This document shows positions 26,850-34,775 of a stretch of 64,000 nt of DNA, piece by piece. A program made the position numbers and the translations under genes. This DNA is from Desulfobacteraceae bacterium UBA5616 (lineage in GTDB: Bacteria; Desulfobacterota; Desulfobacteria; Desulfobacterales; UBA5616), in NCBI GenBank assembly GCA_002423615.1, contig DIKO01000052.1, positions 1-64,000 of the forward strand. Reading direction: 5' to 3'. Each line of letters begins with the position of its first letter. Positions within the stretch are counted from its first letter, which is position 1. The notes below the pieces were generated by a model. That model was not told the DNA's origin. It made no database searches and was given only the letters and a program-made list of their open reading frames with translations.

Positions 26850-27422
26850 ATGAAAAATCCGTGCCTGTCGTGCCGCCTGGTGAGAGCCGACAAAAACAAC
26901 CCCGAATGCCGGGAGTGCGACGCCAGGGTGGCCTATGTTTACAGCATCGGGGACATGACCCATTCAATGCCCATGCCCACATTGACGAAGGAGAAAAAGC
27001 CGATGGAAACACAACCCGTAATGGAGGAGGCTGCGGAGCCTGCCAAAAAGTGCAATTTTTGCGGAGAGACAAAACCGCTCGATGGTTTTGCGAAAAACCA
27101 AACCTGCCGGGACGGCCATGAGGGCCAGTGCAAGACATGCAAGAAGGAGCGGACTAAACTCAAAGACAAGGCGAAAGCACAAAACAAAGACCAACGCCCG
27201 CTGCCGGCCGATGCCCCGAAACCACCCGCCGGCCGGGATGAAAAGAGGTTCATCGTGGTCGATTTTTCATCCCATCCGGATCTGTACGAAAAAATCAAAC
27301 AGATGGCGCAGCAGGAATTCCGGAACCCCGAGCAACAGGTTCTTTTTTTAATTCAGTTGTTTGACAAACCGCCCGTCAAAATTGGAGGGACATCGGATGA
27401 AACTAGAGGATCTGGGATTTAA
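26850..27422 (+). CDS. Cys-cluster protein of unknown function
   Basis: 190 residues with several CxxC pairs: CLSC...CREC near the start, then CNFC...C...CKTCKKER, the layout of a small zinc-binding HNH-like or CxxC recognition module, and a C-terminal alpha/beta part. Overlaps the next gene by 26 bases. No nuclease His motif is clear. Confidence 0.55.
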   Translation: MKNPCLSCRLVRADKNNPECRECDARVAYVYSIGDMTHSMPMPTLTKEKKPMETQPVMEEAAEPAKKCNFCGETKPLDGFAKNQTCRDGHEGQCKTCKKERTKLKDKAKAQNKDQRPLPADAPKPPAGRDEKRFIVVDFSSHPDLYEKIKQMAQQEFRNPEQQVLFLIQLFDKPPVKIGGTSDETRGSGI

Positions 27423-28104
27423 CCCCGATACCGGGACCCACAACCGGATGCTGACCCGGACCGAGAATGTGTTCGTCGGGATACTGTGGGACCACGTAGG
27501 CCGTGAAAACCGGATTCCCGGAATCCATCTGGCCGCCGCCTATAGTTATCAGATGGAGTTCGGTCGTGCGCCCGAGGAAATATCAGCCATAATGGCGTTG
27601 TACACCAAACAGGAAAACGACGCCGCCAAACGACAGATCCGCACCCTGCACAATCACCTGCTGATGATGCACGACCAGGTCCCCATTTTAAGCGCTGCCG
27701 GCCTTATCGGGGGGTACTGGATCGCGGAAAGCGAGGAAGAGGCGGCCGCGTTTTTTGAAACATTCCGGAAACGCGGCTTGACCGGCCTGGTAAAAGCCAG
27801 CCGGGGACGGAAGGCCGCGCTTGTGGACATGATGCAGCAACTGTCCTTCGAGTTCGATGACCTGGTCGACCAGACCGACACATACGCCGGGTTTGTCCGT
27901 AGACGGGTGAGCGATCCCACGCCGATCGAGGTGGTGGATGCGTTCCTTGAGAGGATGATGGCCAACCCGGAAAAATTTTCAGATGGATTGAGAAAAATCG
28001 GGCAGAAATACGGCGGGGTGCTGTTGCCCAAGGACCAGCTCGCGGCCGTCAAGAGCAAGGCCGCCGAGCTTACCCAGCTAATGGAAGGGCTGCAAATCGC
28101 ATAG
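27397..28104 (+). CDS. Hypothetical early phage protein
   Basis: 235 residues from ATG 27397, chosen because TTGGAGGG lies 8 bases upstream. Mostly helical; no motif recognised. Sits between the Cys-cluster protein and a small zinc ribbon in the early operon. Confidence 0.55.
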   Translation: MKLEDLGFNPDTGTHNRMLTRTENVFVGILWDHVGRENRIPGIHLAAAYSYQMEFGRAPEEISAIMALYTKQENDAAKRQIRTLHNHLLMMHDQVPILSAAGLIGGYWIAESEEEAAAFFETFRKRGLTGLVKASRGRKAALVDMMQQLSFEFDDLVDQTDTYAGFVRRRVSDPTPIEVVDAFLERMMANPEKFSDGLRKIGQKYGGVLLPKDQLAAVKSKAAELTQLMEGLQIA

Positions 28105-28115
28105 GAGGCATGAAG

Positions 28116-28322
28116 ATGGCAAAAGACCGATATAAAATCACCGCGCAGTGCGAAAATCCCCGATGCGGCTTCACTGAATTCGTCGCCTACCGAAGCAAAA
28201 TCATCAAGACCGGGACCGGCGGCTGGCCTTATGAAATATCAAAGCTCGTGTGCCCGGGATGCAGGATGTGGGCGGATATAGTCGGCATTGAAAAAGAAGA
28301 CACCGGAGGATGGGCCCCATGA
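28116..28322 (+). CDS. Small zinc-ribbon protein
   Basis: 68 residues with CENPRCGF...CPGC. AGGAGG at 28103-28108 fits the ATG at 28116 (7-base spacing) better than that at 28110. Unknown function. Confidence 0.5.
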   Translation: MAKDRYKITAQCENPRCGFTEFVAYRSKIIKTGTGGWPYEISKLVCPGCRMWADIVGIEKEDTGGWAP

Positions 28323-28528
28323 GTCAGACAATATTGTGCAAAAAAGATTATTTGATGGAAAACGGCGCAGCGGCATTTCTGGCAGGCAGGAGATACCCCT
28401 GGAGATGGACTACGGAAGCAGAACAGGATGAATCGGGGTGCCATGTTGTAATTGATGGGGAAATCGGCAACGACCATTATCTTTCCATCGTCGATGTCAT
28501 AAATTATTTTGAATCCGAGGGTGAATGA
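28319..28528 (+). CDS. Small hypothetical phage protein
   Basis: 69 residues, ATGA overlap with the previous stop. No motif recognised. Confidence 0.45.
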   Translation: MSQTILCKKDYLMENGAAAFLAGRRYPWRWTTEAEQDESGCHVVIDGEIGNDHYLSIVDVINYFESEGE

Positions 28529-28544
28529 ACCAAAGGGTACAGAT

Positions 28545-28958
28545 ATGGACAGGAAAAAATTAGCGGTGCTGCATGTCGCCAAGAAGCAGTTGGGCCTGGA
28601 TGATGAGACCTACCGGGACGTGCTGGCGGCGCATGGCGGGGTGTCATCATCCGCAGATCTGGATGACGCCGGGTTTCTGAACGTGGTGAGGCATTTCGAA
28701 TCCTGCGGGTTCGTGAGCAGGTTCAACCCGGGGGCTCAGAAAAAACAACGGGCGGGGATGGCCACTGACAAGCAGATCAAAAAAATTTACGCCCTGTGGT
28801 GGTCGATGCCCAGCTACTATCAAAAGGGAAAAGAAATCAAGGCCCTGCGGGGATTTCTGCAAAAGCGGTTCCGGGTGGACCACGAGAACTTTCTGACCTT
28901 CGGGAAGGCGCACCAGGTCATCGAGGCGCTGAAAAAAATCGGCACCCGCATGGCATGA
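28545..28958 (+). CDS. GemA-like phage regulatory protein (Mu gp16 family)
   Basis: 137 residues. LAVLHVAKKQLGLDDETYRDVL and the later TDKQIKKIYALWW are the hallmark of the GemA/Mu gp16 (DUF1018) family. In Mu, GemA modulates host gene expression and DNA supercoiling. Typical position in the middle of the early region. Confidence 0.82.
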   Translation: MDRKKLAVLHVAKKQLGLDDETYRDVLAAHGGVSSSADLDDAGFLNVVRHFESCGFVSRFNPGAQKKQRAGMATDKQIKKIYALWWSMPSYYQKGKEIKALRGFLQKRFRVDHENFLTFGKAHQVIEALKKIGTRMA

Positions 28959-28983
28959 TAACGCATATGAACAGGAGGCTCCA

Positions 28984-29151
28984 ATGCCGACTCCAGTTGA
29001 AATTGAATCAAAATTCAATCAGTTTTACGCCGTTGTTCGACATCACGGCATGGTGAAATGGCGGCAGCGGTTTGTAGCCGAAGCTGTAAAAACCGTGGTG
29101 TTCACATGGACGGTTATCGCGGTAGGTTTTGCCGCTCTACGGTTGTTGTAA
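28984..29151 (+). CDS. Small membrane protein
   Basis: 55 residues: a soluble N-terminal part then one membrane segment (TVVFTWTVIAVGFAALRLL). AGGAGG upstream. Last gene of the rightward early operon; possibly holin-like but that is speculative. Confidence 0.5.
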   Translation: MPTPVEIESKFNQFYAVVRHHGMVKWRQRFVAEAVKTVVFTWTVIAVGFAALRLL

Positions 29152-29193
29152 CATTTTGGAAGAAAGGAAAATGAAATGGCGAGGGCATCAAAT

Positions 29194-29216
29194 AGCCCCG
29201 GTGTCACGCCGGGGCT
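29194..29216. terminator. Hairpin between convergent operons
   Basis: AGCCCCGG pairs with CCGGGGCT around a 7-base loop, placed between the end of the early operon and the end of the leftward gene at 29233. A T run is missing. Confidence 0.55.
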
Positions 29217-29232
29217 TACGAGAGAAAAATGA

Positions 29233-29616
29233 CTAATCGGAAATCCGGAGTAAATCCAGGGTCCCTTGAGCTGCAGGCGGGATCTCCCGGCCCTGCTCCC
29301 AACCCTGCACCGTTCGCGGGCTGCGGCCTATCCGGCTGGCCAGATCCTTTACAGTCCAATCGCGCCAGGCACGGATGGTTTTTGGCGCGGCGTCCGGGCC
29401 GAAATAGCCGTCATGGTATCCTGCGCGACGCTCGTCACGATGATGGTCACCTGACGCAGTCAACCACAGTTCATGCTCACCGGGATCCCCGAAATTGTCG
29501 CCATGATATCGGCGCCGTAATCCGCGCTGGTAGCCCATCCAATAATCTGAGCGCTCGCCCAGGCGGGCGAACGCCTGGGCTTTGCGCATTTCATGTTCAA
29601 ACAGCGATTGTTTCAT
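29233..29616 (-). CDS. HTH protein, second gene of a leftward pair
   Basis: 127 residues. C-terminal XRE-like HTH (WTVKDLASRIGRSPRTVQGWEQGREIPPAAQ); N-terminal part has GYQRGLRRRYHG and GYHDGYFG, similar half-repeats of unknown role. Overlaps the upstream gene by 4 bases. Probably an autoregulator binding the palindromes at 29987-30038. Confidence 0.6.
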   Translation of the reverse strand: MKQSLFEHEMRKAQAFARLGERSDYWMGYQRGLRRRYHGDNFGDPGEHELWLTASGDHHRDERRAGYHDGYFGPDAAPKTIRAWRDWTVKDLASRIGRSPRTVQGWEQGREIPPAAQGTLDLLRISD

Positions 29617-29948
29617 GCGGTCACCTCAGTCATGTCGGCGAGATCAAACGATGGTCCATAGGCGCCAATGCCGCCGATTTTGTTTTTGCAGTTCGGGAAA
29701 TATGTGTCCTTAGACCGCGCCACCGTCCTGATATCATCCCAAACCAGATAGGACACCACCACATTTTCGTTTTCGTCGCAGAAATTTTTTTCGATGCGCT
29801 GCTGGAAAACGATTTCGTAGTCGTAGCCATATGCATTCCCCCCGGAAATGTCTCTCATCCAGTAGCGAAAATCGGACATGAATTTTTTCTTCAAAATTTC
29901 ACGAGCGTCTTTAATTCCGATCATTTTTTCACTGACAAAATTTCTCAT
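29613..29948 (-). CDS. Hypothetical protein, first gene of a leftward pair
   Basis: 111 residues, no family recognised; an internal Met at residue 9 is an alternative start. GGAG-like site upstream. Gene order (unknown small protein, then HTH protein, with operators upstream) resembles reversed toxin-antitoxin operons, but no toxin motif is visible. Confidence 0.5.
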   Translation of the reverse strand: MRNFVSEKMIGIKDAREILKKKFMSDFRYWMRDISGGNAYGYDYEIVFQQRIEKNFCDENENVVVSYLVWDDIRTVARSKDTYFPNCKNKIGGIGAYGPSFDLADMTEVTA

Positions 29949-29986
29949 GGTCTTCTCCTTGGTGGATGTGATTGTTTAAATGGATT

Positions 29987-30038
29987 ATATGCGCATGGTG
30001 CGTATATGTCAATAAAAAAAACGCATGGTGCGCATATT
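29987..30038. promoter_or_regulatory. Two operator-like palindromes
   Basis: Imperfect palindromes of the form ATATGCGCA-N3-TGCGTATAT (29987-30007) and its inverted copy at 30018-30038, both built on CGCATGGTGCG. They lie between the leftward HTH pair and the rightward gene at 30105, in AT-rich DNA. Confidence 0.65.
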
Positions 30039-30104
30039 TTTTTATTGCCCAAAAAGAGGCGGCTGTATGGACATGACCAGCATTGAACTTGCGGAGGAAC
30101 CGGC

Positions 30105-30620
30105 ATGAGGCTGATCTGCCCGTCATGCGGGGCCATCCACAGCGCGGAGAGCTGGGCCAACGATGTCGACACCCGGCAATGCATGATCATGGTGGCCGAT
30201 CTCCCCGGGGAGGTGTCGCGTCGGTGTCTCAATTACCTGGCGCTGTTCCGTCCGGGAACCAGGGCGCTGATCTGGAGCAAGGCCCTGCGGCTGTTGAAGG
30301 ATTTATCCGACCTGGTGAGGGCTCCGGAGGTCATGTGGGAGAAGAAGCCGTCCCGGCCCAACACGGTCATGGTTTGGGCCCTGGCCCTGGACCGGGTCAT
30401 CGAGCATCCGCCCAAGCGGCTGCCCCTGACCAGCCACGGTTATTTGCGCGCCATCGCCTGGGAAATCGCGGATGAAATGGACCGGGGAAACGAGTCCCGG
30501 ATTATCCGCCGGGAACATGCCGGAGACGGCGACGGCGTCCGAAAGATGAGGGAACGCCCACCGGCGATGACTGTGGAACAGATGCGCGCGATCCGGGAGA
30601 AGGCGCTGGGGACGAAATGA
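30105..30620 (+). CDS. Phage protein with N-terminal zinc finger
   Basis: 171 residues. CPSCGAIHSAESW near the N-terminus, a helical core and a basic C-terminus. GGAGG ribosome site. Family not identified; found before the lysis/head region. Confidence 0.5.
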   Translation: MRLICPSCGAIHSAESWANDVDTRQCMIMVADLPGEVSRRCLNYLALFRPGTRALIWSKALRLLKDLSDLVRAPEVMWEKKPSRPNTVMVWALALDRVIEHPPKRLPLTSHGYLRAIAWEIADEMDRGNESRIIRREHAGDGDGVRKMRERPPAMTVEQMRAIREKALGTK

Positions 30621-30626
30621 CGATCT

Positions 30627-30809
30627 TGACAAACCTTTTTTTTTCCGATAACAATGGGGGCGTCAACTACAGGAGCGCCCCCGGCCTCCTCTGCAATCCG
30701 GCAAGGAAAGGGGGATTTGTATTTCAGGGCTATTCTTTATGCCCGAGATGCCGCGTATCGTGAGGTACGTGGGCGCCTCCTGTGCGCTGACACATCTCGG
30801 GCATTTTTA
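30627..30809 (+). ncRNA. Candidate structured leader or small RNA
   Basis: Promoter-like TTGACA (30627-30632), 16-bp spacer, TAACAA; then a 7-bp hairpin GGGGGCG/CGCCCCC (30656-30682) and a long 12-bp stem ATGCCCGAGATG (30739-30750) with CATCTCGGGCAT (30793-30804) followed by five T. A transcript of ~150 nt would end 34 bases before the next gene. Could be a free RNA or an attenuator. Confidence 0.5.
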
Positions 30810-30842
30810 TTGCCCATAACCGTCAAAAACAGGAGGCAAGTC

Positions 30843-31844
30843 ATGAACGAACACATCACAACGATCGGCCGTCCCGTGGACCCGCAAACCGGCGTTTCCC
30901 TAGTCCACATTCATCGGGATCAATGGTATCTCTTCCGCTGGCCGGATTACCAGCGCACCCCCAACATGACCCGCGTCAAGGTCATCGCCAAAGGCATCCG
31001 GGACGGCTATGAGCCCGGACCCGTCACCCTGTACGAACAGAACGGCAACCTGAACATCGTGGACGGCGGCCACCGGGTGAAGGCGTACATGCACAACATG
31101 GAGAAATTCAGCCATATCGCGCCGATTCTGGCCATCCTGTACCGGGAGAACGCCATCGAACAGAACGCCGCCTTTATCCTGGAAAACACCAAATTGCGCA
31201 TGAACCCGTCCAACATCATCCGGGCGGACCACAAAAGCAAATGCTGCGGCCTGATCCGGGCAATGGGAGATCCGGGCGGCATCTTCCAAGAATACATCGA
31301 CCTGGAGAATTACCCCACCCGTCCCCTCACCCTCATCAAGGCGGGCATCGTGCTGACCATGCGGGACGAGGAACTGGAGATCAACAACCAGGCTTATCTT
31401 TCCGTGGCCAACGCGGTGAAGCTTTATGACGAGGTGATGACCCGCAAGGGAGACGCTGCCTGGACCAACCTGGTGAAGCTGGTGGAAGCCATACAGGCCC
31501 TGTGGGGAGAAACCGGAAGGCACTGGCTGAACTTCGGGGTTCTGGGGTTCGCCTTCTTCCTTTCCAAAAACGCGCCCCGGTTTTTCAATAAACGGGGCGA
31601 ATTGGAAATAAAATCAACCAGGCTCAGCGTTTCTGAAAAACGTCGAGCCAGAGAATTCCAGGATTCGGTAAACTCCGACTTCGGCAAACTCGCCGCCCTC
31701 CGCGAGCGCTGGGAAGAAAGGGGGGACCAGTTATGGATCGAGGCTTCCCGGAACCCGCTCCGGATCGCCGGGCAGATCAATACCCACTTCTGGAAAAACA
31801 AGCCCGTGTCCCAGCGCATCTGGCGGCCCGAATTGAGCTGGTGA
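30843..31844 (+). CDS. ParB/sulfiredoxin-fold phage protein
   Basis: 333 residues from ATG 30843 with AGGAGG 7 bases upstream. IVDGGHRVKAYM near residue 75 is the ParB-like GxxR nucleotide-binding box; the rest is helical. Unrelated in detail to the ParB-fold gene at 18926. Role unknown; perhaps partition-like, nuclease or regulatory. Confidence 0.65.
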   Translation: MNEHITTIGRPVDPQTGVSLVHIHRDQWYLFRWPDYQRTPNMTRVKVIAKGIRDGYEPGPVTLYEQNGNLNIVDGGHRVKAYMHNMEKFSHIAPILAILYRENAIEQNAAFILENTKLRMNPSNIIRADHKSKCCGLIRAMGDPGGIFQEYIDLENYPTRPLTLIKAGIVLTMRDEELEINNQAYLSVANAVKLYDEVMTRKGDAAWTNLVKLVEAIQALWGETGRHWLNFGVLGFAFFLSKNAPRFFNKRGELEIKSTRLSVSEKRRAREFQDSVNSDFGKLAALRERWEERGDQLWIEASRNPLRIAGQINTHFWKNKPVSQRIWRPELSW

Positions 31845-31857
31845 GAGGAGGCGAACT

Positions 31858-32070
31858 ATGAGAACGGATACCGACAGACAGTTCGCCAGACTGAGCGCCC
31901 GCATCGATTACTGCATGGACCGAATCGGCTACCTGAACGGCATGTGCGCGGGCATGGCGGCGGTGATCAGGGAGCTGGGGAAGAACGTGGCCGTGATCGA
32001 ACAGGAAAAAGCGTCGACGCCGCCGATGGCCGTAAGGGGCGGGAAGGTGATTCCCCTGGGGAAAAGGTGA
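31858..32070 (+). CDS. Small helical phage protein
   Basis: 70 residues, GAGGAGG ribosome site, amphipathic helices and a basic tail. No family recognised. Confidence 0.5.
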   Translation: MRTDTDRQFARLSARIDYCMDRIGYLNGMCAGMAAVIRELGKNVAVIEQEKASTPPMAVRGGKVIPLGKR

Positions 32071-32074
32071 TAAA

Positions 32075-32105
32075 TTTTGGAGGGATGTCAAACGTCCCTC
32101 CAAAA
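32075..32105. terminator. Symmetric hairpin terminator
   Basis: TTTTGGAGGGA pairs with TCCCTCCAAAA, 9-base loop, 5 bases after the stop of the gene at 31858; A/T tracts on both sides allow bidirectional use. Confidence 0.6.
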
Positions 32106-32121
32106 ATTGTTGCAAAATAAG

Positions 32122-32279
32122 TTGACAATACTTTTTAATTTTAGTACAGGTTCCCCTGTATTTTCAATTCTGTTATTCTCAATTGTTTGTTTTTCGTGGG
32201 CGTTTTGAAGCCCGGAAATTTTCGACTGTTGCTGTGGTTTAAACCCTGTTGCACCTGTCAAAAATTGCCGGGCTTTTTG
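32122..32279 (+). ncRNA. Second candidate structured leader or small RNA
   Basis: TTGACA (32122-32127), 17-bp spacer, TACAGG which is half of a perfect inverted repeat TACAGG-TTCC-CCTGTA (32145-32160). A long stem AGCCCGGAAATTTT/AAAATTGCCGGGCT (32209-32274, interior GGTTTAAACC) ends in a T run, 14 bases before the endolysin ATG. Same promoter-hairpin-T-run plan as 30627-30809. May be the activator-controlled late promoter with attenuator. Confidence 0.5.
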
Positions 32280-32292
32280 TTTGGAGGCGCCC

Positions 32293-32733
32293 ATGAGAAG
32301 CCTATCCGACATCACCAAGATCATCATCCACTGCTCAGACTCCGAGTTCGGAGACGTGCATCTCATCGACCAATGGCATAAGGAACGCGGCTTTCGAAGC
32401 TGCGGATACCATTATGTCATCACCAACGGCGTCATCACCCACGGCAAATCTTACAATCCGGATCTCGACGGCATCGTCCAGCCGGGCCGGCAGTTGCGGG
32501 AGATCGGCGCACACTGCAAGGGCCACAACACCGAATCCATCGGGATCTGCCTGATCGGGCGGCACGCCTTCACCGCAAAACAGCTTTACCAGGCCCTGCC
32601 CAATCTTATCCTGACCCTGGGCAATATCGGGCTGACCGCTGATGATGTTTACGGGCACCGCGATTTTTCCAGCAAGCCCTGCCCGAACATAGACACCGCA
32701 CTTTTACGATTAACTCTGAGGAGCCTCCCATGA
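32293..32733 (+). CDS. Endolysin: N-acetylmuramoyl-L-alanine amidase, T7-lysozyme-like
   Basis: 146 residues. H13 (IIHCSDS), Tyr39/41 (YHYVI), H122 (GHRDF), K128 and C130 (SSKPCP) match the zinc ligands and catalytic residues of amidase_2/T7 lysozyme, which cut the amide bond between MurNAc and L-Ala. No signal peptide, so a holin is expected. TTTGGAGG ribosome site. First gene of the late block. Confidence 0.9.
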   Translation: MRSLSDITKIIIHCSDSEFGDVHLIDQWHKERGFRSCGYHYVITNGVITHGKSYNPDLDGIVQPGRQLREIGAHCKGHNTESIGICLIGRHAFTAKQLYQALPNLILTLGNIGLTADDVYGHRDFSSKPCPNIDTALLRLTLRSLP

Positions 32734-33146
32734 GAAGAAATTTAACGAACCACCTGGTTTTAATCCTGGCCGCGATTTTACTGCTGATCGGCGCTGCCGG
32801 TTGTTCCGGCATCAACATCGATGACGATGCAACGGCCCAGACCGCCGTTGTAATCACGGCCCGGCGCGTGGCGGTGATCTTCGCCGATAAAAACCCGGAT
32901 CTGATCGTGCCTGCCACGGCATTCTGCGAAGTGATCGCCACCGGCGAACTCACCCAGGCATCCGTGGATCACATGATGGCATACCTGCAAGTCCGGCTGG
33001 GAGACGAGCCCATGCTGATGGCCGATATTAAAAGTTTAATCGAGCTGGTCAAGCTGAAGGGCACCGGCGAGTTCGACAGCGGCCTGGTGAAGGCCGCGGC
33101 TGCCGGGTTCGCCTCCGGTCTCGGCATGATTACGGCGGTGAAATGA
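32730..33146 (+). CDS. Phage lipoprotein
   Basis: 138 residues. Basic N-terminus, hydrophobic h-region and lipobox LIGAAGC (Cys about residue 25) indicate export and lipidation by Lgt/LspA. ATGA-type overlap with the endolysin. A role in lysis (spanin-like) or superinfection exclusion is possible; the mature part is a helical domain of unknown family. Confidence 0.65.
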   Translation: MRRNLTNHLVLILAAILLLIGAAGCSGINIDDDATAQTAVVITARRVAVIFADKNPDLIVPATAFCEVIATGELTQASVDHMMAYLQVRLGDEPMLMADIKSLIELVKLKGTGEFDSGLVKAAAAGFASGLGMITAVK

Positions 33147-33517
33147 CGGATCTGTTCGCTCCATCAGCCTACTGGAAACTGCCGGAAGGCGCCAGAAAGC
33201 TGCTCTGCAACGGATGCGGCACCAAGGGGCTTTGCGGCTTCATCGTACCGGAGACCGTCTGGGGGCTGCCCATCACCCCGGCTTGCGATATCCATGACTT
33301 CATGTATCACGTCGGCGAAACCCCAGCCGACAAAGACGCTGCGGACAGGGTTTTCCTGAACAACATGCTGAGGATCATCGACGACAAAACCCGCTTCCGG
33401 GTGCTGAAGCTTTTCCGGCGGCGGCGCGCGATGACGTACTACACGGCGGTTGCGGAGCTGGGCGGCCCGGCGTTCTGGAGCGGCAAAAACGATGCCCGCG
33501 AACTGGGGAAGGCGTAA
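33143..33517 (+). CDS. Protein with phospholipase A2-like CDxHD motif
   Basis: 124 residues. CNGCGTKGLCG then TPACDIHDFMYHVGE resembles the Cys-rich Ca-loop and C-x2-HD-x2-Y catalytic helix of prokaryotic phospholipase A2. Located in the lysis block right after the lipoprotein. If active it would attack membrane phospholipids during exit or entry. No signal peptide is seen. Confidence 0.55.
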   Translation: MTDLFAPSAYWKLPEGARKLLCNGCGTKGLCGFIVPETVWGLPITPACDIHDFMYHVGETPADKDAADRVFLNNMLRIIDDKTRFRVLKLFRRRRAMTYYTAVAELGGPAFWSGKNDARELGKA

Positions 33518-33566
33518 TGAACATGGCGGACACAGCGTGTCGGCCCGCAGCGGAGACGGTGCATTG

Positions 33567-33920
33567 ATGATGGAGCCGGCCGGCATCGACTACAAGGTCC
33601 TCGGATTCTGGTTTTCGGTGGCGCAATGGATGTTTAACGCTCTGGTGGCGGCCTATTTATGGGTCAGCCGGAAAAACAAGGCGGTCAACAGCCGGGTGGA
33701 CGAACTGTCCTGCCGGGTCGATGAAACGGAAAAGACCGTCATCCGGGTCTCTTCGGATATCGCGCATCTCCCCAGCCATCATGAGCTGGAATCGCTCCGG
33801 CGGGAGATCACCAAATTGACTGGAGAGCTTTCGGAGGCCAGGGGCAAGCTGACGGTGATCGACAAAACATTCACGCTGATCAATGAGTTTCTGATCAATG
33901 AGGGGAGCAAAAATGGCTAA
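33567..33920 (+). CDS. DUF2730-like phage membrane protein (Mu gp25 position)
   Basis: 117 residues: one N-terminal membrane segment (FWFSVAQWMFNALVAAYLWV) and a long coiled coil. Size, topology and place before gp26/gp27 homologues match Mu gp25. Start chosen at the ATG ATG pair; ribosome site weak. Confidence 0.65.
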   Translation: MMEPAGIDYKVLGFWFSVAQWMFNALVAAYLWVSRKNKAVNSRVDELSCRVDETEKTVIRVSSDIAHLPSHHELESLRREITKLTGELSEARGKLTVIDKTFTLINEFLINEGSKNG

Positions 33921-34212
33921 TTTTTCGGAATTCGTGACCACGGACCGGCGCTTGAGCATTCTGCTGGTGCTGATGGAAGACCCCGGATACTCGGTGAATG
34001 AATACGTGCTGCAAGCCTGCCTCGAAGCAGTCGGGCACCGTGTGACCCTGGACCGCGTCAAGACTGATCTGGACTGGCTGGCCGAGCAGGGCCTTTTGAT
34101 TGTCAGCTCTGTTTCCGGTGTCAAGGTGGCCAAGCTCACCGGAAGGGGCGCGGATGTTGCGTCCGGCAAGGTGGTCGTTCCAGGCGTTAAACGCCCGAGG
34201 CCGAGGGATTGA
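33913..34212 (+). CDS. Mu gp26-like winged-helix protein
   Basis: 99 residues from ATG 33913 (GGGGAG upstream). SILLVLMEDPGYSVNEYVLQACLEAVGH...VKTDLDWLAEQGLLIV is a winged-helix of the phage gp26/VpaR-like type. Between gp25-like and the small terminase gene. Confidence 0.65.
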   Translation: MANFSEFVTTDRRLSILLVLMEDPGYSVNEYVLQACLEAVGHRVTLDRVKTDLDWLAEQGLLIVSSVSGVKVAKLTGRGADVASGKVVVPGVKRPRPRD

Positions 34213-34214
34213 TC

Positions 34215-34757
34215 ATGGGCAAACAACCATCCACTATCGACCGTCTTCCGGATGACGTCCGGATCCAGCTTCAGGAGCTGCTCCGGGATCCCCGCGTGAC
34301 CCAGTTGGAAGCCACCGCCCGGATCAACGCGATCCTCGAAGACGAAGGGCATCCGGACAGGCTCTCCAAGTCCGCGGTAAACCGCTATGCCGTTCGCATG
34401 GAAGAGGTCGGCAAGAAGCTCCGGGAGACCCGCGAAATCGCCCAGATGTGGATCGGCAAACTCGGGGCCGAACCTCAGGGGGAAGTCGGCAAGCTGTTGA
34501 ACGAAATGGTCCGGACCCTGGCCTTCCGGGCGGCGATGAACGCCCATGAATCCGTAGATGAGGACATTGATCCGAAATTGCTGAAAAGCCTGGCCGTGTC
34601 CGTTTACCGGCTGGAACGGGCCGCCTCCGAAAACCAGATGCTGGAAGAAAAGATTCGGAAACAGGAACGGGAAACCACGAAAAAAGAGGCGGTGGACACG
34701 CTTTCAAACATCGCCGACGCGGACACCATCAAGGAATTCAGGAAACGGTTTTTATAA
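34215..34757 (+). CDS. Small terminase-like protein (DUF3486, Mu gp27)
   Basis: 180 residues. STIDRLPDDVRIQLQELLRD start and helical body match DUF3486/Mu gp27, proposed small terminase subunit. An upstream in-frame ATG at 34209 overlaps the previous stop. Confidence 0.78.
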   Translation: MGKQPSTIDRLPDDVRIQLQELLRDPRVTQLEATARINAILEDEGHPDRLSKSAVNRYAVRMEEVGKKLRETREIAQMWIGKLGAEPQGEVGKLLNEMVRTLAFRAAMNAHESVDEDIDPKLLKSLAVSVYRLERAASENQMLEEKIRKQERETTKKEAVDTLSNIADADTIKEFRKRFL

Positions 34758-34775
34758 AAAAGGCCAAGGTGACGG

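Noticed and set aside
29229..30086. 285-residue plus-strand frame across the leftward HTH pair
   Set aside because: Antisense shadow; no ribosome site and it spans the operator region.
30654..30842. N-terminal extension of the 30843 gene
   Set aside because: The extension lacks a ribosome site, overlaps the hairpins, and the ATG at 30843 has a strong AGGAGG.
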